Assembly: GCF_000275845.1 (NCBI RefSeq)
Contig: NW_006766906.1
Location: 126,484-190,483 of the forward strand
Source of the DNA: Dichomitus squalens LYAD-421 SS1
Taxonomy: Eukaryota; Basidiomycota; Agaricomycetes; Polyporales; Polyporaceae
Direction: 5' to 3'
DNA length: 64,000 bases
Within the stretch, counting starts at the first letter, position 1. Each line of letters starts with the position of its first letter. Positions 1-10,400 of this stretch are shown in pieces. A program made the translations under genes and the position numbers. The notes below the pieces were generated by a model that was not told the origin of the DNA, made no database searches, and saw only the letters and a program-made list of their open reading frames with translations.

Positions 1-732
1 ACGGTCTCAGTCCATGTAAGTATTAAGAAGAACATAGAACGGAACCGTGCTGAGAAGTGGCAGGAGGTGCTCCAATATGGTTGCTCTCTGAGTTGTCATA
101 AACAAGCGCTCCGCGTATGCATCGAGGAGAGATGCCTATGCGCGTCTGGTACGATGTCTAGTCCAGATATGTCGAAGTCGGAAACCCTAGAGGCGAGTTG
201 CTTGCACACGAGGGGATAGAGACGGTGGACGTAGTGGATAAAGAGACAGAATGCACATCGAGCGAGTCCGAGCGTCGGCGCCTAAAGCGCATAACATCAT
301 CTTCTAACATGATGTAACTGCTCTCCGGACATCTTCGCACGCACGCTGGTCTTGCTCTGCTATAGGATTTCTGTATGCAGACCGTGAGGCAGAATTCTGG
401 TGCAAGTGATGACAAGAGGTGATCCGGCGCGTAGTTGATGTACGCGATCAACGACTCAACACTTTCGAGATGACGGTTGGCGGACTCTTGCTTTACAAGA
501 GGAAAGACAGTGCCGGGCTTGATGATTATCCACACACAGCGACGATCTGTTCAACGGATACCATTGCAAAGTAAGTCCGTATGTGGGCGCTGTAAAGACC
601 GTCAAATATTGTGAACTGGTCATAGTCATGTACCCGAAGCGACGATCTCTTGAAAACCCGACACCCAAGCTGGAAGCCATCCCTGCAAGCCCTTCGACGA
701 TGCACATTCTCGACTCCCTCCGCCCCGGCAGC
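1..732. other. Left edge, no recognised gene
   Basis: Downstream of the ferritin-like gene. It holds repeat copy A (181–308). A minus-strand open frame of 125 codons (158–535) runs through the repeat, but its frame is broken by an indel in the second copy, so I do not call it a gene. Nothing else is recognisable. Confidence 0.5.
181..308 (+). repeat. Direct repeat copy A (about 128 bp)
   Basis: The stretch starting gaaaccctagaggcg and ending catcttctaac matches 2383–2518 in the same orientation with scattered substitutions and one 7–8 base indel near 250. Similarity stops sharply at both ends. The pair brackets the ferritin-like gene. On the minus strand both copies can be read as a residue run around DVMRF.RRRSDSLDVH, but the frames diverge after the indel, so the repeat looks like relict or non-coding DNA. 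Confidence 0.8.
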
Positions 733-1911
733 CTAGTTCGAAGAAGGCCCAGGATTTGACGCATACGAGCTAAAGACGAAGTCGACGTACGTGAATGCGC
801 TGAGGAGATCGTTGTCCAAATCGGTGGCAGTAGTGTTAGACACGAGCGCAACATAGGACAGTCCCTGCAGACCCGCGGGGACAGCTGCCACCATGTCGTG
901 GCGGACGTCCGTGTAGAAGACAGAAGGCCCCGACAGCCAAGCGAGGTACTTGGGTTCAGTGTAATTGAGCCCGGAGACCTGCACCTTCACGAAGCTCCCG
1001 GGATCAGGCATGGTGGTATTGAACGATAGCCGAGGCAGTCCGTGGCGGACTGGGAGATCGGGGTAGTCGTCAGGGCAGCTGACGATGGAGGGCTCTGTAT
1101 ATGCGCATCTCGTCGTGAGTACGAAGATTACATTCACTCGGAAGGGTGTGAGATGGCAGCTGACCTGCGAGAGAGTAGGCTCCGACCAGGCTGAGAGGGG
1201 TCTCGAACGGCCCGCTCCAAGGTTCTCTCTTGAGGACAGCCGAGTTAATCCAGGCCGCTTGCCGAGATTCCACCGCACCGGCAGCCTGCACGATCAGTGA
1301 CGATTGAGGTCGGCGCGGCGACTGCAAGAGACATTCAAAAGCACGTACCCCCGCGGCAATTATGTTGTCCACGTCCTGATACAACATCTGCGAATACAGT
1401 GCTCTCGAAGCCGAGCTGGCGGAGAATACTCCCGACGCTTGCACGAAGACCGACACATTAGCCAATCCAGAGCCGCTATGTCGCATATACAACTGTGTCA
1501 TTGCTCTGCAACCGAAGCGGGAACTGTCACGAACAACTCACAAGTTGTACGTGCATGGCGAGAAGCTGTCATTGCCTAGGGCGGATAGCGTCGTCGTCGT
1601 ATGTGTCAGCTCATGCATTGCGATTTGCTCGAACCTCCCGCGGACCCAGGGCTCAAATCCAGCGTTGCTGAAAGCCTGATCGTCGAAATGCAGAAGTCCC
1701 TGCTGGTAGAATGCGGTTTCGACGTAGTGCAGACTGAGGGCGACTTGGAGGTACTGCGTGTCTGTGTCCGATGGAAATTGTTCGTTAAACCCTGCGATGT
1801 AAGTTGTAGCGAAGAATGCTGACCGTTAGACGTGTTGTTCCCGAACGCAACGGCTGCCACGGTGGAAGTAGCCGCGAGAGAAAAGACGACGAGTTGCAGT
1901 CTCTTGAACAT
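733..1911 (-). CDS. Secreted ferritin-like domain protein (Rds1/stress-response type)
   Basis: The minus-strand product begins with a signal peptide (MFKRLQLVVFSLAATSTVAA). It continues with a helical segment containing LHYVETAFYQQGL, an acidic HFDDQAF stretch and HELTHTTTLSALG, the E…E/H pattern of fungal ferritin-like Rds1 proteins. Later exons carry ESRQAAWINSAVLKREPW and a serine/asparagine-rich tail with likely N-glycosylation sites, ending at 733. The family is a secreted or wall-associated four-helix protein induced by nitrogen or stress signals. Its reaction is not established. A TATAAAA motif lies about 100 bases upstream. The frame changes just after residue 29: the best joining GT/AG pair would be only 32 bases apart, so either the intron is unusually short or the splice lies elsewhere. 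At least three introns are needed. The family call is fairly safe, the exact model is not. Confidence 0.7.
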
Positions 1912-2013
1912 GACTGGCTTCTGCTAGATACGATGCTTGGGTAGGATGTTGAGGAGAGGAATCACGTTCGGGGAGGGGGGCAAACGCAGGGGTGCGATGC
2001 ATGACAATTGACA

Positions 2014-2020
2014 TTTTATA
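2014..2020 (-). promoter_or_regulatory. TATA box of the ferritin-like gene
   Basis: TATAAAA on the minus strand, 103 bases upstream of the start codon at 1911. Confidence 0.5.
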
Positions 2021-2382
2021 TTCTCAGGTGGCCGACCAACGCGAACCGGTGCTAAGCAAACCCTGCTCAGTACGGTAAGTGGTTAACCACGTTTAGACTT
2101 ACGGTCCATGTTCTCGTTCGTCGTCACAACAGTTCCGATGACACCCTAATCATGACGTACACCGGGTGGATTATGAGCAGTCAAAAGAACCAAGTCAGAC
2201 GCTTTCACTAACCAGATCAGCAGTTGTATACTGATACTAGTCACGGGTGCTGTGAGAAAGACGCAGTACTCGGCAATAGTACTGGATTATATCACGAAAG
2301 AACAACAAAGATACGGGCACACACGAGACAGCAAGAGACATCTCCCTGAGTGGAACAGAAAGAGGACATACTGTTACAATCT

Positions 2383-2518
2383 GAAAACCCTAGAGGCGGG
2401 TTGCTTGCACACGAGGGGGTAGAGATGGTGAACGTAGTGGATAAAGAGACATAATACTTAATGTACATCGAGCGAATCCGAACGTCGGCGCCCAAAGCGC
2501 ATGACATCATATTCTAAC
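2383..2518 (+). repeat. Direct repeat copy B (about 136 bp)
   Basis: Second copy of the repeat at 181–308, same orientation, about 2.2 kb downstream. It carries a 7–8 base insertion relative to copy A around 2455–2463. Together with copy A it encloses one complete ferritin-like gene. Confidence 0.8.
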
Positions 2519-3422
2519 TCACAGACGAAATCTATCAAGAACTTGAAGGCGAGAACCCAATTTAGATAAGACACGAGAAGACACTCACCGGAACGAAAGA
2601 GCGAATCAACTGCATCGCTGGCGAGGAGAGGATGGACACTATACCACGGAGCAACCTGGAGTCGCGCTTGAGCAAGTTCTGGTGACATACGCAATGCTAT
2701 AATTGTTGCGAGGTGATATCTGCAACTCGCCGCATTCCATTCAGTGGCACGCTCGGATAGCGATCATTCAATAAAGAGGTGTAAACCGACTCCGTCCTGT
2801 CGAGCAGACGAATGCAATCCACATTCACAAAAGTGATGGCATCAGCGGGTACCTCGTTGGGTGGTACCGATGCGAAACGTAGTGAGACAGGCCGGTTTGT
2901 TTTTGTCTCCGCGATAGAAAAGGATTGCATCAAGAAGAAATAGATCATGATGGGAGTCTGGGAGACCCAGAAAATCCTCCTGTGGCCAGTCACCGAACGG
3001 GTCGGTGGACTCGGCAAACCCCGTGGGACGCTTTCCACTGCACTAAACGCCCACTTCCGACCAATTTTCTTCGTGCGGTTAATTTCCGATGCATGTGTTT
3101 ATGTAACCCCAAGAGTATCAAGCAGGACGTGGGCATAACATCCGGCGAGGATTCGCATGGCGACTCTCGCGCTTCTGCCGATCCAATATGGACCTGATGA
3201 CATTAGAGACAACAAGCCCGAGGAGAAGGGATGATACATCATTACATACAAGAGTCCCAATAAGAACTTGGGCACTGGTCATCTGCGTACATGCAAACAT
3301 ACAACATCTCGGGCAAGGTGCTGTGTGCACGAGTGGAAGCCCGGTATCTATATTCTCAGCTACCGAGTGGACACCCCGAACGATGGACTTCATCGGCTGT
3401 AACCCTGAGGGTACTCGTATTG

Positions 3423-6400
3423 TTAAGATCCCTGTTGCCCGTAGCTCTGATAGTAGTAGGGCTGGTTCTGCTGCTGCGACGGCGGTGGAGGCGGAGGGGC
3501 CGGAGACGAGCCGTACTGCAACTGGTAATTGATTGGCGGAGGGGGGGGAGGCAATGCGGACCCGCCTGGAGGTGGCGGCGGAGGGGTCTGGTACGTCCCG
3601 TACTGCCGTTGTGACGGTGGCGGTGGAGGGTACGACTGCTGTCGCTGCGGCTGACCATACGGCGACTGTGGCTGCTGTCCATAGGACGGGTAGGGTTGCT
3701 GTTGAGGTGGCGGGGGAGGGCGTGAAGGAGGTGGCGAAGGGGCACTCGTGTTCCCAAAAATGCCGAGGGAGGCGTAGGGGTCGTTGGGCGGGACGGATGG
3801 TGCGTAGGAAGGCTGGGAGGAAGGCTGAGTCGGGGGCGACGTAAGGTACGGCGCCGAAGGTTGGGTGTTCGCCGGTGGCGGGGGGAATGTCCGAGAAGGC
3901 GCTGTTTGTGACGGCGGTAGAGGAGCATAGTGCTGGGAGGGTGGAGGCGAAGCCCATTGACGCTGAGGAGGCGGTGAGACGGAACCGGCGGCACCATGGA
4001 GATTCATGGACGCCAGCGATGATTCCAGCCCCGTGGAGGGTTTAGGAGGAGGCGGAGGGACCGGTGGCTTGTTCCCATAAGACGGCGGCGAAGAAGCCTT
4101 GGGTATTGTTAGCCTCTTTTCCGTTTCCGCCTGAGCCGCTAGGGCTTCGCGCTCAACGTTGCGCTCTGAGATGAAGGAGTTGGCGTTTCGCTTGAGCACG
4201 GCGGTGAGCTCAGTGAGCTCAGTGTAGAACTGGAGGCCCTTGGCTAAACCGTCCCGGACCTCCATGTACACATCACGAGCACGGGAGAATCGACGAACGG
4301 TGTCCTTCTTGCGCTTTTCGCGTTCCTCCCACTTCTTCGCGCCCGGGCCGCGACCAGCCAGGTCTCGTAGACCACGCCAAAGCACAGTAAGCTCCTGTAA
4401 AATGACCTGCTCATGGTGGACAGTGGCACTGAGACGCTGCTGGTAGGGACGGAACTTTTCTAGTTCTCCGGCGAAGAGTGTGCTCTCGACGCCAGTGTTG
4501 CGCTTGTTGAGCAAGAGCAAGTGGGAAACATCGTCTTGTTGAACCTGCAATAGGTCAATTCGAATGTACTACACTCACGTAATGTAATAACGGCGTACCT
4601 TGTCCTTGAGATCCTTCAGGACTTGTCCGCGCTCGTGCTGTATCTTGTTCAGCCGTCCCAGCCGCTCCTCAATCTCATCGACGAATTGTCCGATCTTGAG
4701 GCGCTCCTCCTCGTCCTTGGCCTCGCTCCCTACGTCCAAATCCAACAGATTCTCGAACCCAGCACCACCCCTCTCAGTACTCGCCCTGAAGACGTCCTCG
4801 ATTTCTGGAGACAACAGCAGTGCAATCTCGCCCTTGACAGACTCCCAAAGCTTGACGACCTGCTGATCCGACTGCGCAGCCGCGTCCAGTGCCGAGAGAT
4901 GCGCCTTGAGGTCCTGGCGGAGAGACTTAGTGAGGGCTGCGGAGGGCGCCTGGGTCCACAAGTGGTCGTACTTGACACGCATCGCTTCGCATTCCCTACT
5001 CTCCTTGTCCAAATCGCGGCTGACGCCATCAAGCTCCCTGCGAACGACGTCCTTCATGCGCGTGAGCTCCGCGATGATCCCTTCGACGCCTTCACGCTCC
5101 TCCATGACGGCGATGTCCTCCTTCCACCGGCGTACCTCTACAGGGAGTTCGGCTTCGCCCCCAACGCCGCCCTCTGCAATGGCCTTGTAGCGGACGAGGC
5201 CCTCCTTGATCCCGAGAGCGTCAAGAGCGCTCTTCACTTCCACCTCCGCGTTGTCAGCCTTCTCCACCTCCCCACGGACGAGCTTCGCCTTCTCCTCAGA
5301 ATATACACTCGCGCTCTCGTGCACGCTAAGCGGGATGAGGCGAATGAACAAATCAACGCCGATGACCTTCTGCACGTCGGGCGACGCATAGACTTCTTGG
5401 ATGGTGATGGGCGTCGCGACAGCGGCCTTCTCTATCTGTGGCAGCGTCTCCGGGGTGGGGAGGACTGCGTTGTAGATCAGGTCGTTCTCGCGCTGCGCTT
5501 CGTTCTTCTTATCTGTAATGAGCGCAAGGTGGGCCTTGGTGAGCTCCTGCAGCGCGGGTCCAGCGTCCGGTGGGAGGTTTGGAGACATCTGGGTGACGAA
5601 GAGCGAGGCGAAGGAGGACGCTGTCCGGTGGGCTTCCTTAGCGGCAGTTTCTGCGACGGTGAAGCGAACCAGAGCATCGCCGTGCTTTCCCGCTGTGCTG
5701 TCTGCGAGCCCACGGTAGTATTGTGCCACTGATGTGAAGTACTTTGCCTTCGCCTATATACAAGTGAGCGCCGGATTCCTGGAGTCGCGGCGGAAGGATC
5801 GCACCTGGATAACAGTGACCCAATTCCTGTCAAAGATGCCCTTTCCCATGAACTCCTTCACCTCCTCGCTCAGAGCCGTGTACATGAATGCCGTCTGGCT
5901 TGCGATCTTCGCCACCAGTGCATTACTCTTCTTCTCGTCCGTGCACTTCTCGAAGAACACCTCCGTCGCCTGCGCCAAGATGATCCCCACCAAGAACTTG
6001 ATCACTTCCCGGCTGAGGTCAAGCGAGGGCGCGTGCAGGAAGTTGTCGTTGATGTACGTGAGCATACCGGCCGTCGTTCTGAAGTAATAGAATGCGCGTT
6101 TAAGCCCCTCCGGATCCGAACGATTCTGGGAGGCCGCGATGGCGGAGTGCGTCGCCGCGATCTGAAAGATGATGGAGGCCTTCTCATACGCGATGGACGT
6201 CTGGGTCGTGAGCTTATTCGTGAAGGCGTCGCGCCATGGGAAGTTGACTCGGATTTCGGAGAAGCGCAGCTCGAGGAGCTCAAGCTGTCCGAAGTACTTG
6301 TGGAGGAGGTCCTTGGCTGTATGAGCAGGTGAGACCTCCGTGCCGCACATCCCCAACGATGCTTTGAGGGCGTACCGGTCATGTCACTCCCTGCACCCTT

Positions 6401-6574
6401 CACCGCATCCTGCCTGCATCTCTGCAGGTTCGCGCACTCCGTGGCGTAATTGTCTGGATCCTCGCCGTACGAGTGCGCTATCGCATTCCGGATCGGTCCT
6501 GTCCAATCCACCTCCTCCGTCGTCTTCTTCGGGATGGATATCATCGGCGAGTTGTGGGCCGATATGATAGACAT
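3423..6574 (-). CDS. BRO1: BRO1/Alix-family vacuolar protein-sorting protein
   Basis: Four exons (6574–6376, 6316–5805, 5753–4599, 4544–3423) join in frame to 995 residues. The N-terminal 370 or so residues form a BRO1 domain: PIRNAIAHSYGEDPDNYATE, then DLLHKYFGQLELLELRF, then YYFRTTAGMLTYINDNF and VAQYYRGLA. The central part is charged, helical V-domain-like sequence (EERLGRLNKIQHERGQ). The last third is extremely proline-rich with many PPPPP blocks and tyrosines. In fungi Bro1 binds the ESCRT-III subunit Snf7 at endosomes and recruits the deubiquitinase Doa4 during multivesicular body sorting; the related PalA/Rim20 acts in pH signalling. The length and V-like region fit Bro1, but PalA/Rim20 has the same architecture. 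The proline-rich tail produces several long spurious antisense frames. Confidence 0.93.
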
Positions 6575-7033
6575 GGTGGGAGTCTAGCCGTGTCCAAGGT
6601 CGTAGTCACAGACAAGGTGCAAGCCACAGCCCTTCCACCCTAGAATAGCCGCGGACTTGGGCTTAGGTGAGAGGACTAGGAATTAAGTGTCGGGCCACCT
6701 CTGAACTAGACAGCACAGTCACTGAGTTGAATCAAGCCTGGCACGACGAAGTTGGTGGTAGTGTTCGAGACGAATACGCGCTCCGAATGTCGCGCATCGC
6801 AGTGCCTGGTGCCGCTCACGTCACCGGCACCGTGCGACAACAGTGGACTATCTCAGCACGCTTGTGTCTCAGATCTCAACATCTAGCGAGCAAAAAATTG
6901 CAGGATAACTTTACCACCATGCAGTGCGGCATAGACGTTAGATACTAGTATTGTAAATGGATGTATGGAGATGACATGAGCGATCCTGCATCCCAGTACT
7001 CTACGACTACCGCGCCTGCCGACATCCGCACGC
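6575..7033. other. Intergenic, BRO1 promoter and ATP3 3' side
   Basis: No gene seen. The interval contains the upstream region of BRO1 and the downstream region of ATP3. Confidence 0.5.
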
Positions 7034-8196
7034 TCAGAGCGCACTGGCACCTGAAACAAGCAAATTAATAGACAGGAGCAAGAAATGTGCCAATGAGACT
7101 TACCAGTGATGATGTCGACCAGCTCGTTCGTGATAGCGGCCTGGCGACCACGGTTGTACTGCATGGTCAGGCGGTTGATCATATCCGACGCGTTCTTGGA
7201 CGCGTTATCCATGGCATTACGACTGTACCTATGTCAGTATACATTCATGTTGAGTAGTCAGGCTAGAACCATACCGAGCGCTCTGCTCGCAAGCGTGTGC
7301 CTCGACAAGGGTTGCGTAGATGGCGTTCGCAAGAGTGAACTCAGCAAGATCCTTCGTCACGTCATCCTCCATCTCGTATGCCTTGAAGCCGGCTAGAGTG
7401 CATTTAGTGAACAGTGACCGCATGATTCCAAAGTGACTTACGCGACTCCTTGAGGAGGTTCTCGGGGTCGATCTCGACCACAGCAGACTCGTACGAGATA
7501 GCAGAGACAAACTTGTTATAGACGATGGCAATCTTGTCGTACTTTACGTCCGAGGTGAGGATGAGGTCTGCGACACCTGCCGCGTCGGCGAACGTCGGAA
7601 TGTCACGGCCGATCTGATTGAAGGTCAAGACAAGGTTCTTGGGCAGCGCACGAGAGAGCTGGGCCTTGGACTTGTCACCAATGACCATGATGGGCGACTC
7701 CTCATCGACCTTGTCCTTCTCCGCGAATGCGCGACGGGTAGCCTTGGACACGGAGGAGTGGATACCACCGCAGAGACCCTTATCAGACGAGATGACGATG
7801 AATAGCTTGCGCTTGCCAGCCTCCTCAGCACCAGTGTGCGCGAAGATCTCTAAGACGAGCGTAGGTCTATTTGCGCCGTGTTTGTGGCGAGAGCGTGAAT
7901 TGACACACCTGTGTTGGCAATCCCATACTGCTTGCCCGCCTGCATAGCACGCTGCGCCTTCGCGAGTTTTGTCGACGCAATCATTTTCATGGACTAGAGA
8001 TGCCAACAATGTTGTAGAGGGCGCCTTGGTGCATCTCGAGGCGGAAACACACCTTCGTAATCTTCTCAATGTTCCTCACGGACTTGAGACGAAGCTCGAT
8101 CTCACGAAGGGTGGCCATGTTGCGGGCCTGGGAGGGCGCCGCGCCCAGCGCCGGGGGCTGGGACGCAATACGACCGAGCGTACGCCGAGCAAGCAT
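7034..8196 (-). CDS. ATP3: Mitochondrial ATP synthase gamma subunit
   Basis: Six exons (8196–8053, 7993–7909, 7849–7442, 7392–7275, 7222–7104, 7050–7034) sum to 891 nt, giving 296 residues, the usual length. It is the central rotor stalk of F1-ATPase, turning inside the alpha3beta3 ring on the matrix side of the inner membrane. The presequence is arginine-rich ([18 protein letters not shown]). The conserved N-terminal helix reads [24 protein letters not shown]. The core shows [16 protein letters not shown], and the C-terminal helix reads [20 protein letters not shown] followed by [12 protein letters not shown], ending ITGASAL. The start at 8196 is preferred over an upstream in-frame ATG at 8277 because it gives a typical presequence. 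The last exon is only 17 nt. The gene is head to head with eIF2 beta, 244 bases apart. Confidence 0.96.
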
Positions 8197-8440
8197 GTTG
8201 GAGAAGGAAGGGATGAAGGAATGGTGGTCGTCGTTGTCCGCGCTGTCGACGTCGACTTCGGAAAATGGCGGGTGCACGTTTCAGACGGAGTGTCAATATT
8301 GAGGAGCTCAAGTGAGGTAAATTGACGCGGAGCGTAAACTAAGAGCTACACAGAGTCATCGCACTCATCAAGATCTACTACGAGCTCGCCATTCCCTACG
8401 TCTTCTGCAATCTCGAACTATAGCTTGTGATCCACCTACG
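8197..8440. promoter_or_regulatory. Divergent promoter of ATP3 and eIF2 beta
   Basis: A 244-base interval separates two oppositely oriented start codons and must hold both promoters and 5' leaders. No clear TATA box is visible, as is common for housekeeping pairs. Confidence 0.6.
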
Positions 8441-9718
8441 ATGTCTGAAGAGCCCTTGTTTGATCCTTCGCTGAAGAAGCGCAAGAAGAAAACCGTTGCG
8501 TTCTCTGAGGACCCTCTCGGTGCTGATGCCGACCCCACTACTCCTGCCCCCGTCGAGATTGAGAACGTCACCGCGAACGGGGATGCCGTCGATATGGGGC
8601 CGACCACTATGCACGAGCAGATGAAGCAGAATGGAATCACTGGCGAGGGATTGGATGATGGGGAGAAGAAGGAGGACGATGACTTCAAGGCCATGTTTGG
8701 AGACCTGAAGAAGAAGAAAAAGAAGAAGGATATCCCTCTTGATCTTGTAAGCAGAGTGTTCACGCGTGTTTCCATTGAGGTATTGATGCTTCCGTCGCTT
8801 GCAGGAGGCTGAGGGCTCGGGCACAGCCAGTCCAGTCGGTGTAGCTGCCTCGGAGGATCTCGATTTCTCAGATCTCAAGAAAAAGAAGAAGAAATCGTCC
8901 AAGAAGGCTGCGCTCGATTTGGAAGCGTTTGAGAAGGAACTGAACGAGTCCAAGACGAAGGATGCGGACGAGGATGAGGGTGGAGAGGAGACCCAGTTAC
9001 CGGAGCTCGACGAGGCCGAGCTCGGAGATGATCCATTTGCCCGTGGCGGCGAAGGCGTGAGCCTTGACTCCGGCAACGAACCATGGCTAAAGAGCGATCG
9101 TGACTACACCTATGAGGAGGTATATATGCTGGTCTCCTTCCACCCGGCCATAGCATGCATCAGCTCATCTGTCTCTGTTTGTCCTTAGCTGCTTCACCGG
9201 TTCTACGGCCAGCTTCATGCCTCCAACCCGGCCCTCCTCACATCCGCCGGAAAACGATACACCATTGCGCCTCCGCAAATCATGCGTGAAGGCAACAAGA
9301 AGACCATCTTCGCCAACGTTTCCGATATCTGCAAGCGTATGCACAGGCAGCCCGAGCACGTCATCCAATACATGTTCGCCGAAATGGGTACCACTGGCTC
9401 CGTCGACGGCTCAGGCCGGCTCGTCATCAAGGGTCGCTTCCAGCAGAAACAAATCGAGCACGTTCTTCGTCGTTACATCGGTACGTCCACTCAGGGACAA
9501 TTATCCCTCTTGACCTGCGTTTTAACCACTTTCATTACTCTTGTACAGTCGAGTACGTCACTTGTAAGACGTGCAAGTCGCCCGATACGCTCCTTTCGAA
9601 AGAGAACCGTATATTCTTCATGTCATGCGAATCATGCGGATCGAGGCGGTCCGTCAACACAATCAAGACCGGTTTCCAGGCACAGGTCGGGAGGAGAAGC
9701 AAAAACAAGACCGGTTAA
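8441..9718 (+). CDS. SUI3: Translation initiation factor eIF2 subunit beta
   Basis: Four exons (8441–8746, 8805–9119, 9189–9480, 9549–9718) join to 360 residues. eIF2 beta helps deliver initiator Met-tRNA to the 40S subunit and docks eIF5 and the exchange factor eIF2B. The N-terminal half has the three lysine blocks (near residues 12–17, 88–95 and 127–132) that bind eIF5/eIF2B, embedded in acidic sequence. The C-terminal half has the conserved core ([23 protein letters not shown]-like [30 protein letters not shown]) and a C-terminal zinc ribbon, CKTC…CESC, ending RRSKNKTG. All diagnostic features are present and nothing is missing. Confidence 0.97.
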
Positions 9719-10400
9719 GGGACCGTTTGGTGTTGTGTTGTATACACTCCATGCATACTTCCGAATATCACATTGTATCATTACACACGCTGTGTACACC
9801 AGAGTATGTATCGCATGGACTCCCATCTGCTTGTATGTCAGCTGTTGGAGGTTTACTGAGCGAGCTAGAGATGTGGTCTACATTGCGACGACGTCTGCGG
9901 CGAGAGACAAACAATTCGTCTTCGCAGCATCGCCTAATTCCTCAACATCCAAATCAAATTAGGACATTACAACTGTTTCATTTACAATACATAGCGTCCT
10001 GCACGACTGTTCACGCACACAGCTGGATTTCGAAATCATCGCCTGAACCAGGGTTGGGCGGAACATCGAGCCTATAGGCCGAGGTCGGCATCGTATCAAC
10101 CAAATATCAGCAATTCAACTCAGTGGTCCGACTGTGTGTGTGAACACTCATGCAGGGGCTTGCTGTCATGGAAAACAGCTGTATGAACTAACACAAGTTA
10201 AACCAGCGAAGCGTATTACAGTTAGGAGGGCACGATCATAACTAATTATAGTAAGGGAAGATGGATATTTCGTCAGCTCCCAAATCGTATCAAGAAATCT
10301 TCTGATAAGTAATCGTTTCTAGGACTTTGGTCCAGGCTCTCGCTTCCAGAGCGACAGTTGCGGGCTCCAAACTCAAACAAAGCCACTCCCGATGGCACAC
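9719..10400. other. Intergenic between convergent genes
   Basis: 3' regions of eIF2 beta and catalase. AT-richer, with no gene recognised. Confidence 0.5.

Larger units (their letters stand above)
1912..3422. other. Intergenic region with relict open frames
   Basis: Contains the TATA box of the ferritin-like gene and repeat copy B. Two minus-strand open frames (2458–2694 and 2697–3038) contain some protein-like sequence but match no family I recognise and have no clear splice connection. They could be remains of a gene upstream of the repeat. Confidence 0.4.

Noticed and set aside
181..2518. LTR retrotransposon bounded by the direct repeats
   Set aside because: No reverse transcriptase, integrase, primer-binding site or polypurine tract; the interior is a normal intron-bearing gene.
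3118..3997. Long minus- and plus-strand frames rich in Pro, Arg, Ala or Val
   Set aside because: Shadow frames of the repetitive proline-rich tail of BRO1.
4623..5732. 369-codon plus-strand open frame
   Set aside because: Exactly antisense to a BRO1 exon. Leucine-rich composition is a mirror of the glutamate/lysine-rich coding strand, with no family match.
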